A stretch of DNA of 64,000 bases, from the NCBI GenBank assembly GCA_001462345.1, contig LIUM01000005.1, forward strand, positions 101,262 to 165,261, written 5' to 3'. The translations under genes and the position numbers were made by a program. Shown here one piece after another: positions 34,870-43,540 of this stretch. The stretch comes from Fibrobacteria bacterium AD312 (GTDB taxonomy: Bacteria > Fibrobacterota > Fibrobacteria > Fibrobacterales > Fibrobacteraceae). Numbering within the stretch: the stretch's first letter is position 1; each line of letters opens with the position of its first letter. Below the pieces are notes generated by a model, which saw only the letters and a program-made list of their open reading frames with translations, searched no databases and had not been told where the DNA came from.

Positions 34870-35556
34870 ATGCATACTCTTTATATTGTCGCTACTCCTA
34901 TTGGGAACCTTGAAGATATGACTTACAGAGCTGTAAGAACACTAAAAGAAGTTCCTCTCATTTTAGCTGAAGACACACGTCATTCTCGCTTACTTCTCGA
35001 ACATTATAGCATCTCTACTCCTATGGAAAGCTATCATGATTTCAATAAAGAAAAAGTAACGCCTAAATACATTGAGTATTTAAAATCCACAGGAGATATT
35101 GCTTTAATTAGTGATGCTGGCACGCCTGGAATTGCAGACCCAGCATTTAACCTGGTTCGTGAATGCGTTCGAGAAAAAATAGAAGTACGTGCTATTCCTG
35201 GGGCAAGTGCCATGATTACCGCTTTAGTTTCTAGCGGGATGCCCACAGATCATTTCCGCTTTGAAAATTTTTCACCGAAAAAAAGTGCTCAGCGCTTGCA
35301 CTTGCTTGAACATCTAAAAGAAAATGCCGATTCTACTTTGATCTTTTATGTGAGTCCTCATCATCTTGTAAAATTTTTAGAAGAGATAAAAACAGTTTTT
35401 GGAGAAATCCCTCTTGCTCTTATGCGTGAGCTAACCAAAAAATTTGAAGAACATTTAATTCAAACGCCGTCTGCCTTATTAGAACATTATAAAGAGCGGA
35501 CACCTAAAGGCGAATACGTGCTCGTATTTCACCCACAAGGCAAGGGCGGGCTATGA
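34870..35556 (+). CDS. rsmI: 16S rRNA (cytidine1402-2'-O)-methyltransferase
   Basis: 228 aa. It methylates C1402 of 16S rRNA with SAM. Motifs of the tetrapyrrole-methylase fold: YIVATPIGNLEDMTYRAV (N-terminal), LAEDTRHSRLLL, ISDAGTPGIADP and IPGASAMITALVSSGMP. It is ~55 residues shorter than E. coli RsmI and lacks most of the small C-terminal domain. It overlaps lnt by four bases. Confidence 0.93.
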   Translation: MHTLYIVATPIGNLEDMTYRAVRTLKEVPLILAEDTRHSRLLLEHYSISTPMESYHDFNKEKVTPKYIEYLKSTGDIALISDAGTPGIADPAFNLVRECVREKIEVRAIPGASAMITALVSSGMPTDHFRFENFSPKKSAQRLHLLEHLKENADSTLIFYVSPHHLVKFLEEIKTVFGEIPLALMRELTKKFEEHLIQTPSALLEHYKERTPKGEYVLVFHPQGKGGL

Positions 35557-37466
35557 GTTCATTTTCAAAAGTATTTTTATTGACTCAAATAGGGCTTCAA
35601 GCACTTGTCGCTTTTTTAAATCCTAATACCGAAGGGCTGTATCCTTTTGCCCCTCAAATTTTGCCTTTTATTGGAGCCATTCCGTTTTTATTTTTCAAAA
35701 AAGGACGTTCCTCTTTCATTCGAGGGCTGTACATTTTCTCCATCGTTTCTTTTGCCTTTTTAGCTTTGGACTATTTGATTTCTAGCCATCTAGGGCTCAT
35801 CCATTTAGCGATTACCTTTGTTCCTCCCCTTTTATTATGGCTAGTTTATTTTATAAAATGGAATTATAGACACGTTAAGAGTAAAGATTCTTTAGAAGCC
35901 TTTGGCCTTGCCTCTATTTCTTGGGGCCTCTATGCTTTAGCTTTTCCTCCGCTCCCTCTGGGTGTTGGTGGATTTATCTTTTTAGTGCCATGGTTTATTG
36001 TCCTTCAAAAGAAACAACCTTCAGCAGCACTTTTTGCCACCTTTTGGTCTGGCGTACTTTATAACGCCATCAATTACTACTGGATTTATAATGTAATGAA
36101 AGTAGGGCCAGCGGGCTTTATTTTAATGGGTCTCTTTTTGCTCATCGCTTATTTTAGTGCCTATAATGTCTTAGCTGCATTTGTCTTTATTCAAGCTCAG
36201 AAAATAAAAATCAAAGGGCGCGCCATTTTAGTTTGGTTGTTCCCTTTATTTTACGCTGGCCTAGAAATGACTCGTACCAAAGGAGATTTTAGTTTTCCTT
36301 GGAGCCATCTAGGATACGTTTTAGGGAATCATTTAAGCTTACTTCAAACACTTTCTTGGATAGGCATTTTTGGATATACCGTTTTAATTATCGCTTCTAA
36401 TATGGCTGTTACAAGAGCCTTTATTGAAAAGAAATTTCGTTTTTTAATTTTCACTCCCATTGTGATTTTACTATGCTTATGGCTTCATGGAACCATCGTT
36501 TTATCTAGCGAAGAAGCTCAACCTTTTTATGAAAAGCCTTCAGAAAAGTCTCCCACTATTGCGATGGTGCAGCCAAGTATTTCTCAAACAAAAAAATGGA
36601 GTAAAGCCTACTTTGATTCTGTGACTACAAAAACATGGAATCTTGTAGATGAGTATCCTACTCTGCATGAAGTCGATATACTTGTTCTTGCTGAAACAGC
36701 TATCCCTGACATTCTAAAACGCCACCGAGATCAAATTCGTCATATTCGAAAAGTAGCGAATGAAAATGGTTTAAATCTTTTAGTTGGGGCTTTGGATTAT
36801 GATAGAATTGAAAGAGAAAATCACTCTCCTTTATTTAAGTTATATAATTCCTCTTTCTTATTTTATCCTGAATCTCTTAATAAAAAAGAAGATCGCTATA
36901 TTAAACAGCATTTAGTTCCCTTTAGTGAACGCATTCCTTTTGATGATGTATTTCCTATTTTGAATTATGTCGATTTTGGGGAAGGCGATTTTACTCCAGG
37001 CACTGAAACTCCTGTATACGAACCATTTGCGTGGACTCCTTATATATGTTATGAGGCTATTTTTGGAGACCAAATACGCAGAGCCATTCGGAACGGTTCT
37101 CGCTTAATGATAAACATTACAAACGACGGCTGGTTTGGTAAAAGTACAGCACCAGGGCAACATCTTAATTTAATTCGTTATAGAGCGATTGAAAATGGCT
37201 ACCCCGTAGCACGTAACGCCAACAGCGGTATTTCTGTTTTTATTGATCAATATGGTCACTTTGACAAGAAAACAGACCTGTATGAAGAAACCGTTATTAC
37301 TAGAAAAGTCCCATTACGAACAAGAGATACTTTCTATACTCATATTGGCGATGCTATCGAAATAGGGCTCTTAATATTCTTCTCTGCTTACCTACTTTAT
37401 ATTCTTCTTCCTTTAATTACAAATAAATTAAGGTCTCTCAAGAATAAAAAAAGTGAACGCCACTAA
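35553..37466 (+). CDS. lnt: Apolipoprotein N-acyltransferase with an extra N-terminal membrane region
   Basis: 637 aa inner-membrane enzyme adding the third acyl chain to lipoproteins. The standard Lnt part begins near residue 120 (SWGLYALAFPPLPLG), with the carbon-nitrogen-hydrolase domain at ~335-600. Active-site residues are Glu in LAETAIP, Lys in YIKQHLVPFSERIP and Cys in YICYEAIFGD. The first ~118 residues add three or four membrane helices absent from E. coli Lnt (512 aa). It overlaps rsmI by four bases. Its last bases also hold the terminator of the convergent gene. Confidence 0.93.
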   Translation: MSSFSKVFLLTQIGLQALVAFLNPNTEGLYPFAPQILPFIGAIPFLFFKKGRSSFIRGLYIFSIVSFAFLALDYLISSHLGLIHLAITFVPPLLLWLVYFIKWNYRHVKSKDSLEAFGLASISWGLYALAFPPLPLGVGGFIFLVPWFIVLQKKQPSAALFATFWSGVLYNAINYYWIYNVMKVGPAGFILMGLFLLIAYFSAYNVLAAFVFIQAQKIKIKGRAILVWLFPLFYAGLEMTRTKGDFSFPWSHLGYVLGNHLSLLQTLSWIGIFGYTVLIIASNMAVTRAFIEKKFRFLIFTPIVILLCLWLHGTIVLSSEEAQPFYEKPSEKSPTIAMVQPSISQTKKWSKAYFDSVTTKTWNLVDEYPTLHEVDILVLAETAIPDILKRHRDQIRHIRKVANENGLNLLVGALDYDRIERENHSPLFKLYNSSFLFYPESLNKKEDRYIKQHLVPFSERIPFDDVFPILNYVDFGEGDFTPGTETPVYEPFAWTPYICYEAIFGDQIRRAIRNGSRLMINITNDGWFGKSTAPGQHLNLIRYRAIENGYPVARNANSGISVFIDQYGHFDKKTDLYEETVITRKVPLRTRDTFYTHIGDAIEIGLLIFFSAYLLYILLPLITNKLRSLKNKKSERH

Positions 37467-37477
37467 AAACGTTCACT
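37445..37477 (-). terminator. Terminator of the BioH-like gene inside the lnt 3' end
   Basis: AGTGAACG (37452-37459) pairs with CGTTCACT (37470-37477). On the minus strand it is followed by a run of seven T. It overlaps the last codons of lnt on the plus strand and lies 7 bases after the stop of the minus-strand gene. Confidence 0.75.
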
Positions 37478-37483
37478 CTACTA

Positions 37484-38125
37484 TCAAAGAATTAAGGTAT
37501 GTGGCCAATGCCCCGATTTAGGGCGTTCTTGGAACTTTGCACTAGGAATAACAGATGACGCTTTTTTAGCTAATACAGGTAAAATAATCTGATCTTCTCG
37601 GCCATAATAAACAATCGTTTCCCCTTTATTCTCAAGAGGTTCATCAATTTTATTTTGGCATAAAAAGTCTAAGCCCAAAGCAAGTGTTTCTGGATTCATC
37701 TTTAAAGCCTTTTCCATCCACTGTTCTTGAATTTGTTCATCACAAGGGCCCATTAGTTCTAGAAAGCTTTCTAGAGTAGGCTTAATCGCTTTTGTTACTT
37801 GGCGAGCAAGCATCTCTACATTACGTTTTGTCCAACCACCATCTTCATCACAAAAATCAAACACAGGGGCGAGCAAAATCCATTTTTGTTTTGCAGGCCG
37901 ATCCTTCGCTGAAAGCATTAAACACAAAGACCCTAAACCCCAAGCCACAACACAATCCGCATTTTTTAGACCAGCAATAGAGGTGTAAAGATTTTTCGGC
38001 TGTTTCATCAATTGTTCAAAAGAAATAAAAGTATGATCAGACTCAGACGATGCTTCGACAAGATCGTCTTCCCATATTTCCATATTTGCGGCCCAATCAG
38101 AAAGCCAAAACCATTTTTCGCTCAT
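37484..38125 (-). CDS. BioH/BioG-like alpha/beta hydrolase with Ser-to-Gly at the nucleophile
   Basis: 213 aa, cytosolic. The fold order matches pimeloyl-ACP methyl esterase-like hydrolases: LSDWAANMEIWEDDL at the oxyanion region, VVAWGLGSLCLMLSA at the nucleophile elbow, VYYGREDQIILP (Asp site) and SGHWPH (His site). The elbow reads A-W-G-L-G-S where the family has G-W-S-x-G, so the nucleophile Ser is Gly while Asp and His stay. The GGT codon could be a single change from a Ser codon. The start has GGAG upstream. It stands alone; biotin genes are not adjacent. Confidence 0.6.
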   Translation of the reverse strand: MSEKWFWLSDWAANMEIWEDDLVEASSESDHTFISFEQLMKQPKNLYTSIAGLKNADCVVAWGLGSLCLMLSAKDRPAKQKWILLAPVFDFCDEDGGWTKRNVEMLARQVTKAIKPTLESFLELMGPCDEQIQEQWMEKALKMNPETLALGLDFLCQNKIDEPLENKGETIVYYGREDQIILPVLAKKASSVIPSAKFQERPKSGHWPHTLIL

Positions 38126-38267
38126 GATTGTCGTCTCCATTTGTTCAAAATTTTCTCTCCAATATTTTTTCCAAAACAACTATGCAATATTAAAAAGCTG
38201 TAGAAAAAAATGGAATAGCCCTATATCATTTTATACAATATTTTGAGCGTTTTCACAAGAAAAAAAT

Positions 38268-39290
38268 TTATTCTTCTAAATTAAGGATTTCTGCTTGTAT
38301 CGTAAGTTCTTCGGGATAATATTGTAAGGCTTTTTTAAGAAATTGAAGAGCCTCTTCATTATTTTTACGAAGAGAGGCTTCATAAGCCAAGTTTTTAAAG
38401 CCATAAATGGCTTCTTTATTATTGTATTTTGCTGCTTGTTCGTACGCTTGTTCTGCTCGGTCCCACCATTTAGCATCAAAAGCGAGATTTCCAAGGAATA
38501 TAGCCGCATCCGAAAAACTAGGCTTGATTAAAAGAGCTTGTGATAAAATATCCATTGCCATGTATTCTTGCTTCCCTTCTGCAAGAACATCAGCTAATTT
38601 ATAAAGCAACGAAACATCTTCTGGACGAATCACGAGAGCCTCTCTATACGCACCAGCGCTCGCATCATATTCTTTTTTAAGGCTATAAACATCCCCTAGA
38701 TAGACTAAAAAATCGACCTCTTCAGGGTGTTTGACATACGCATTACGAATTAATGCAATAGCTTGATCAAATTCCTGAACAGCAATATAGGCTTCAGAAA
38801 GCTGATAGACGATGCTTATATCTATAGAATCTTGTTCATACGCTTTTTCAAGAGCTTTAATAGTCCCTACTTTATCGCCTGTTCTCGCATAGGCCTCTCC
38901 TAAAAAAAGCCAACCAGAACCATTACTCGGTTCTAAAGCAAGTGCTCGATGATAAGCAGCAATACTTTCTGGATATAATTTCAAACGGAAATAGACCGAG
39001 GCTAAGTTGAATAAAGCAGGAACAAACTTTCCATTTGAAAAATCAACAGCCTTTCGATAAGCCGCTGCTGCTTCAGGATATTTTTCAGTTTGAAAAAGAC
39101 AGTTTCCAGTATTAAAACTGACGGCAATAGGATCGGCTCCACGGGCGAGAGCTTTTCGATAAAGTAAAATAGCCTGCGGGTAACGCCCTTCTTGATACAA
39201 AGAATTCGCCCTATCTAAAAGGGCATCACTTTCTTGAACGGCAAATGCACAGACGGTAAAGAAACTTATAAAGAAAAAAATGGCTTTCAT
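38268..39290 (-). CDS. TPR repeat periplasmic protein of the TonB cluster
   Basis: 340 aa. The signal peptide ends at VCAFAVQ, then about eight to nine tetratricopeptide repeats span nearly the whole protein (for example NSLYQEGRYPQAILLYRKAL, then ...YRLAL-type units). TPR proteins scaffold other proteins. Its place after tonB matches the TonB2-type clusters of Vibrio and Shewanella, in which a TPR protein closes the operon. It starts 188 bases after the tonB stop. The start used is that of the signal peptide; a longer frame adds 16 residues. Confidence 0.8.
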   Translation of the reverse strand: MKAIFFFISFFTVCAFAVQESDALLDRANSLYQEGRYPQAILLYRKALARGADPIAVSFNTGNCLFQTEKYPEAAAAYRKAVDFSNGKFVPALFNLASVYFRLKLYPESIAAYHRALALEPSNGSGWLFLGEAYARTGDKVGTIKALEKAYEQDSIDISIVYQLSEAYIAVQEFDQAIALIRNAYVKHPEEVDFLVYLGDVYSLKKEYDASAGAYREALVIRPEDVSLLYKLADVLAEGKQEYMAMDILSQALLIKPSFSDAAIFLGNLAFDAKWWDRAEQAYEQAAKYNNKEAIYGFKNLAYEASLRKNNEEALQFLKKALQYYPEELTIQAEILNLEE

Positions 39291-39478
39291 ACAAGTCGCT
39301 TTTGAAATAAGATTTTTTTTGTTTATCATTGCTTTCATCCTATTTTCTTTCTCTGTATAAAACGTTTTCCTTTTTCATTGTTTATGCCATCTCTTCTTTT
39401 CTGCATAGGCTTACTTCCGCGATTCATAACTTACATCAATACTCACCGTAAAAAATTACGTCCGTTTAACATCCTACA

Positions 39479-40111
39479 TCAATCTCGAAATTTGATTTCA
39501 AATGGTTGTTCCATACCACAAAATGGGACTGCTCGCCCTGCTTTTTTTGCTGGAGAAAAAACCATTTGAGACAAAGCTTGTTTTCCTGATTGCGCAAGAC
39601 CTTTTCCAACAGGGACTTCTTCTAAAACTCGAATATCATAAACACGCCCTTGAACATCTACACAAAAAGAAAGCCGTAGTAATGCGTCTTGTTCATTATC
39701 TCTAATGCTCTGAGGAGGAGAAAAAGAAGGCAAGCTGCGACTTGTTGGCTTTTCATCGACATCTCCAGTTTCTTTTGTAAAGCCCCCGCCTCGAATTCCC
39801 GTAACCAGTTCGTCATTGATAACCGCTCCATCACTACCACCAACTGCATTAAGATCCATTGCAAAACGAGGGCCTGATTTTGGAGAACGACTTGTAGATT
39901 TTTGACGCTTGGGTTTTCGTGTTGGCTTTTTCTTTTCAATTTGTTTTTTGACTTCTTCTGGTTTCTTAATCTGTATTTCCGTTTTAACATATTTATTGGC
40001 GCGCATAAAATCGCCTTTAATAAAATAGTTTGCAAGAGTCACCGAGAAAACGAGCAAAAAACTAGAGAATATTGCAGCAACAAAAATCAAAAATCGCTTA
40101 ATCCATTTCAT
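39479..40111 (-). CDS. tonB: TonB family energy-transducing protein
   Basis: 210 aa. A single N-terminal membrane helix (~7-28) is followed by a Lys/Pro-rich linker (KKPEEVKKQIEKKKPTRKPK), a Gly-rich patch and a C-terminal TonB fold (~125-210, with LRLSFCVDVQGRVYDIRVLEEVP and ALSQMVFSPAKKAGRAV). It spans the periplasm and pulls on TonB boxes of outer-membrane receptors. It follows exbD with 10 bases between. The probable client is the receptor at 45036-47459. Confidence 0.88.
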   Translation of the reverse strand: MKWIKRFLIFVAAIFSSFLLVFSVTLANYFIKGDFMRANKYVKTEIQIKKPEEVKKQIEKKKPTRKPKRQKSTSRSPKSGPRFAMDLNAVGGSDGAVINDELVTGIRGGGFTKETGDVDEKPTSRSLPSFSPPQSIRDNEQDALLRLSFCVDVQGRVYDIRVLEEVPVGKGLAQSGKQALSQMVFSPAKKAGRAVPFCGMEQPFEIKFRD

Positions 40112-40121
40112 AGAAAACCCA

Positions 40122-40526
40122 CTAATCGGATTGTGCCGCTATCGAAACTTTTTTAACACCCGATAAGTTACAGGCATCAATCACCTGAACTAAAGTTCCT
40201 GTAACTGCCCCTTTATCAGCAATGACAACGGCTTCTCGATCTGGAGTTTTTGCAAGTGTTTGTTTCAAGATATCTTGTAAAGAAGCCATATCCACTTGGC
40301 GTTCGTGAATATGAATCGTTCCTTCACGAGTAATAGCAATCAAAATATTTTCTTTTTCTAATTGACTTGCACTTTGTGCTTGGGGCTTTGTTACATCCAC
40401 ACCTGTTTCTCTAGTGAATGACGAGGTCACCACAAAAAAGATTAAAAGAATAAAAACGATATCCATTAAAGGACCCATTTCTATTCCCATCTCTTTTCTT
40501 TTACGACGTGGTATATTAAATTCCAT
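40122..40526 (-). CDS. exbD: Biopolymer transport protein ExbD
   Basis: 134 aa. One membrane helix (MGPLMDIVFILLIFFVVTSSF) contains the conserved Asp used for proton movement. The periplasmic domain (~45-134) ends VIDACNLSGVKKVSIA. It works with ExbB to energise TonB. Its start lies at the exbB stop with no gap. Confidence 0.93.
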   Translation of the reverse strand: MEFNIPRRKRKEMGIEMGPLMDIVFILLIFFVVTSSFTRETGVDVTKPQAQSASQLEKENILIAITREGTIHIHERQVDMASLQDILKQTLAKTPDREAVVIADKGAVTGTLVQVIDACNLSGVKKVSIAAQSD

Positions 40527-41177
40527 CTAAGCCTCCGCTCTTTTTTCTATAAAGTTGAAAATAATGGTGGCACCTAATTCTATTTGATCTCGAATCATAT
40601 CAATCCGTTCATCTAATCGCTGTTTTAAGAGCGTTAAAGGGAAAGCAATCAACAATCCGCTTTGAGTAGTAATTAATGCTTCTGAAATGCCATCTGCCAT
40701 TAAAACAGGATTTTGGTTTCCATAAAGAGTGATTACATCAAAAGTCGCTACCATCCCTGTCACAGTACCTAAAAGCCCTAACAATGGAGCGGCAGCGGCC
40801 ATCATAGAAATCACATGTGTTCCTTGTTCTATATAGCGAGAAGTTTGCAATAATCGAATGGAAATATAATCCTGAAATCCTGCTGAATTTTCTTTTCCTT
40901 TTTTTAAGGCTAAAAAAAGTTCACGAGCTACAATACCCGAATTACTTTTTAGAAATTGTTCGGCCTGATCCACATCCCCTTTTTCTAATAATACTCTCAT
41001 ACGTTCTACATTTTTACTGAGATCATTTTTAAAATAATCTGTTCCAATTCGAAACCAACTAGAATACAAAAAATAAAAGCCAATGACACCTGTAAGTAAA
41101 ATAGGTGTCATCACGACTCCACCGGCAACAAAAGTGTTCCAAATAGATTCTATAAATAAATAGAAAGAATCTGACAT
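40527..41177 (-). CDS. exbB: MotA/TolQ/ExbB proton channel protein (short form)
   Basis: 216 aa with three membrane helices (~20-40, ~120-145, ~165-185). The family motif is seen in MMAAAAPLLGLLGTVTGMVATF and GISEALITTQSGLLIAFP. It forms the inner-membrane ring around ExbD. It is the second ExbB-like protein of the cluster; the first is the long form next door. Confidence 0.92.
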   Translation of the reverse strand: MSDSFYLFIESIWNTFVAGGVVMTPILLTGVIGFYFLYSSWFRIGTDYFKNDLSKNVERMRVLLEKGDVDQAEQFLKSNSGIVARELFLALKKGKENSAGFQDYISIRLLQTSRYIEQGTHVISMMAAAAPLLGLLGTVTGMVATFDVITLYGNQNPVLMADGISEALITTQSGLLIAFPLTLLKQRLDERIDMIRDQIELGATIIFNFIEKRAEA

Positions 41178-41180
41178 GGA

Positions 41181-42689
41181 TTACGATTCCTCTGGAAACA
41201 TCTTATTTAATAAAGACGTACTTTGGATATACAACTCACTTGTCACCTGTTCCACTTTTTCACTTAATAGCCCATGTAAAATCATCACAGGAATAGCAAT
41301 GATAAGCCCGAGTTCTGTAGTAATTAAAGCTTCAGAAATACCACCAGCTAATACTCGTGCATCATTAGTTCCAAGCTCTGTAATCACAGTAAATAAAGTA
41401 ATGATACCAGTAACAGTACCTAAAAGACCGAGAAGCGGTGCTATTGTACCAATCGCAGCAATGAGAGCCATTCTCTTTTCGAGTTTAGGTTGTTCTCGTA
41501 ATAAAGCTTCTTGCAAGGCTTTTTCTGCAGCATCTCTTGTTTCCATAGCACGATTCACCACACTAAAAAGCACTAGTGATAAACTCGTTTCTTTTTTTAA
41601 GCAAAGAGAAGCCGCTTCCTCGTATTTTTGACCTTCCACTAAAGCATCGAATTTTTTATTAAACCGTTTACTTAAATGGCCTCGACGATACAAGAATATA
41701 AAACGTTCTAAGCATAATAGAATAGCAAATAATGCCGCTAATGCTAATGGATACATCACAATTCCACCGAGCTTAAACCATTCAATAAAAGCTTCTTTCG
41801 CTGTAAGTTCTTTTTCTCCTGAGACCGTATTTTTCACCGTTTTATTTTGTAAAACATCTAATGGAACAAAAACTTCATTTTGACTCTTACTTGTTAAAAC
41901 AGCCGTACGCACTTCCGTTTTTAAAGAAGGAATCAAGTCCATATTCCAATCATAAATTTTACCCTGTAAAGCCCCTGTTCTAAGCAAGGCTTGTACATCG
42001 CCATTATCATGAGCGACTTCACCCAAAAAGACGGTCCCTAAACGCAAACGATCCACCTTTACATCGGGACGATTGCCTATTAAAGAAAAGCGTGTTTCTA
42101 GGTCTTGCGTATATGTCCAAGAATGACGTTCTAATAATTCATCTAAATAATCTTGCATCGAACGAATTAAATTCGGATTTTTCTTACTTAAGGATTCTTT
42201 AGCACTATTCAAACTGAGCAAACGTTTTTCCATATTGAGGGGATAATCTCCTGGAACTTCCTCTAATCTTTTTTGAATGGATAAATCCACCTGCATTTGA
42301 AAAGCTTCCAAAGAAGATTCTTCAGAGGATGCCTTTTCTTCAAAATCAGAAGTCGCCGTCTTCGTTGCCATTAATTCTTCGGTAATTCGCCCAAGATCAG
42401 TGGATAATTTTGAGTAACGAGCTTCTAATCCGCGTGATTCGGATTGATGTTCTTCTGTTAAAAGATTTTCTTTATATTTCGCACGCCAGTGTTCCGCTTC
42501 TTTCTTTTCTAAATCATCTGCTTTTTCTAAACGCACGCGAAGTAAGGCGTCGACTTCTTTTTTTAATAGACTCAAACGAACTCTCTTTAATGAGTCTTGT
42601 ATTTCTAATTCATTTTTTTCTTGTTTTGCCTCTGCCATCATTGGCATTAATAAAAAGGCACTTACAAAAACTAAAAGGATTTTCTTCAT
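41181..42689 (-). CDS. Long ExbB-like protein (TtpC type) with periplasmic coiled-coil domain
   Basis: 502 aa. The signal peptide ends at MMAEAKQ; then ~270 residues with a long coiled coil (~20-150) and a beta-rich region are expected in the periplasm. The C-terminal ~200 residues are a MotA/TolQ/ExbB channel domain: GGIVMYPLALAALFAILLCLERF, IAAIGTIAPLLGLLGTVTGII, then GISEALITTELGLIIAIPV. The same layout is found in TtpC, needed for TonB2 function in Vibrio. It overlaps the DUF3450 gene by four bases. Confidence 0.88.
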   Translation of the reverse strand: MKKILLVFVSAFLLMPMMAEAKQEKNELEIQDSLKRVRLSLLKKEVDALLRVRLEKADDLEKKEAEHWRAKYKENLLTEEHQSESRGLEARYSKLSTDLGRITEELMATKTATSDFEEKASSEESSLEAFQMQVDLSIQKRLEEVPGDYPLNMEKRLLSLNSAKESLSKKNPNLIRSMQDYLDELLERHSWTYTQDLETRFSLIGNRPDVKVDRLRLGTVFLGEVAHDNGDVQALLRTGALQGKIYDWNMDLIPSLKTEVRTAVLTSKSQNEVFVPLDVLQNKTVKNTVSGEKELTAKEAFIEWFKLGGIVMYPLALAALFAILLCLERFIFLYRRGHLSKRFNKKFDALVEGQKYEEAASLCLKKETSLSLVLFSVVNRAMETRDAAEKALQEALLREQPKLEKRMALIAAIGTIAPLLGLLGTVTGIITLFTVITELGTNDARVLAGGISEALITTELGLIIAIPVMILHGLLSEKVEQVTSELYIQSTSLLNKMFPEES

Positions 42690-43528
42690 TTGGATTCCCT
42701 TTCTCTTAATACCGATAGTGACAAAGGTAATGTCACCATTTGAGGCGCTTTTCGAGCCTGCTTCACATCAATGGCAAACTTGACGGCATCACGTTCTGAA
42801 AGAGTCAACGCCTCATACCAATCATATTTTACCTTTCCATTTTCTATCGTACGCTTAAGTACACCATAGACCGCAGAATTATCATCTGTATATACCATCC
42901 ATTGATTTCCAATTCTTAAAATTCTCGCATTGATAACTTCACCATTATTACGAGTTAAAGGTGCATTGACAATAACAACTTCATCTCCAAATCGAATTTC
43001 TTCTTGGATCAATACTTTTAATCTCGAAAAGGCTTCTTCTTCAGAGGCATTTTTTGTTTGAATATCTCGCAATAAAGAACGGACTCGTTCCAGACGCGCG
43101 TCCTTATCCCAAGGGAGAGTTTGTTCCACCTGTTGTTCTAACTTTTTACACTGCTCCGCCATTAAAGCAAGAGAGGCTTCTCTTTTACTTTTCACACGGT
43201 CTGCACGATTTTTGGCCATGCTTTGCTTGCTTTTTTCTGCTTGAACCTGTTCTGCGATTCTTTTGATTTTTGTATTTAAGGAGTCTATTTCTAGAGAACG
43301 CCTGGATAAATCATCACGGTAACGTTTTTCTAAGGTCGAATAGCGATTAGCATCTTCTTTGCTCCATTTTTCTGCTTCTTTGATTTTAGAGCTAATCTTT
43401 TTGATCTCATTATTGAGAACCACTTTTTGATTTTCTAAATCACGAATTTCAGAATTCAAATCTGCCATACTACTAACGCTCAAGCAGACCAGAAACCATA
43501 AAATAGTTGTACATTGCTTATAGTTCAT
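42686..43528 (-). CDS. DUF3450 coiled-coil periplasmic protein
   Basis: 280 aa. The signal peptide ends near SSMADLN, then coiled coil (~20-130), then RLEVRSLLRDIQ-like helices and a beta-rich tail (GDEVVIVNAPLTRNNGE, MVYTDDNSAVYGVLKR). The layout and position (directly before a TtpC-type gene) match DUF3450. The start ATG has AGAGG upstream. Its function inside the TonB complex is not known. Confidence 0.82.
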   Translation of the reverse strand: MNYKQCTTILWFLVCLSVSSMADLNSEIRDLENQKVVLNNEIKKISSKIKEAEKWSKEDANRYSTLEKRYRDDLSRRSLEIDSLNTKIKRIAEQVQAEKSKQSMAKNRADRVKSKREASLALMAEQCKKLEQQVEQTLPWDKDARLERVRSLLRDIQTKNASEEEAFSRLKVLIQEEIRFGDEVVIVNAPLTRNNGEVINARILRIGNQWMVYTDDNSAVYGVLKRTIENGKVKYDWYEALTLSERDAVKFAIDVKQARKAPQMVTLPLSLSVLRERESK

Positions 43529-43540
43529 AACCACCTCTTT

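Noticed and set aside
41176..41631. 151-residue plus-strand ORF
   Set aside because: Entirely antisense to the ExbB channel domain, whose sequence is strongly conserved.
40527..42689. Two adjacent ExbB-like genes as a recent duplication or assembly error
   Set aside because: They differ in length, N-terminal domain and sequence, and the pair is normal for TtpC-containing TonB systems.
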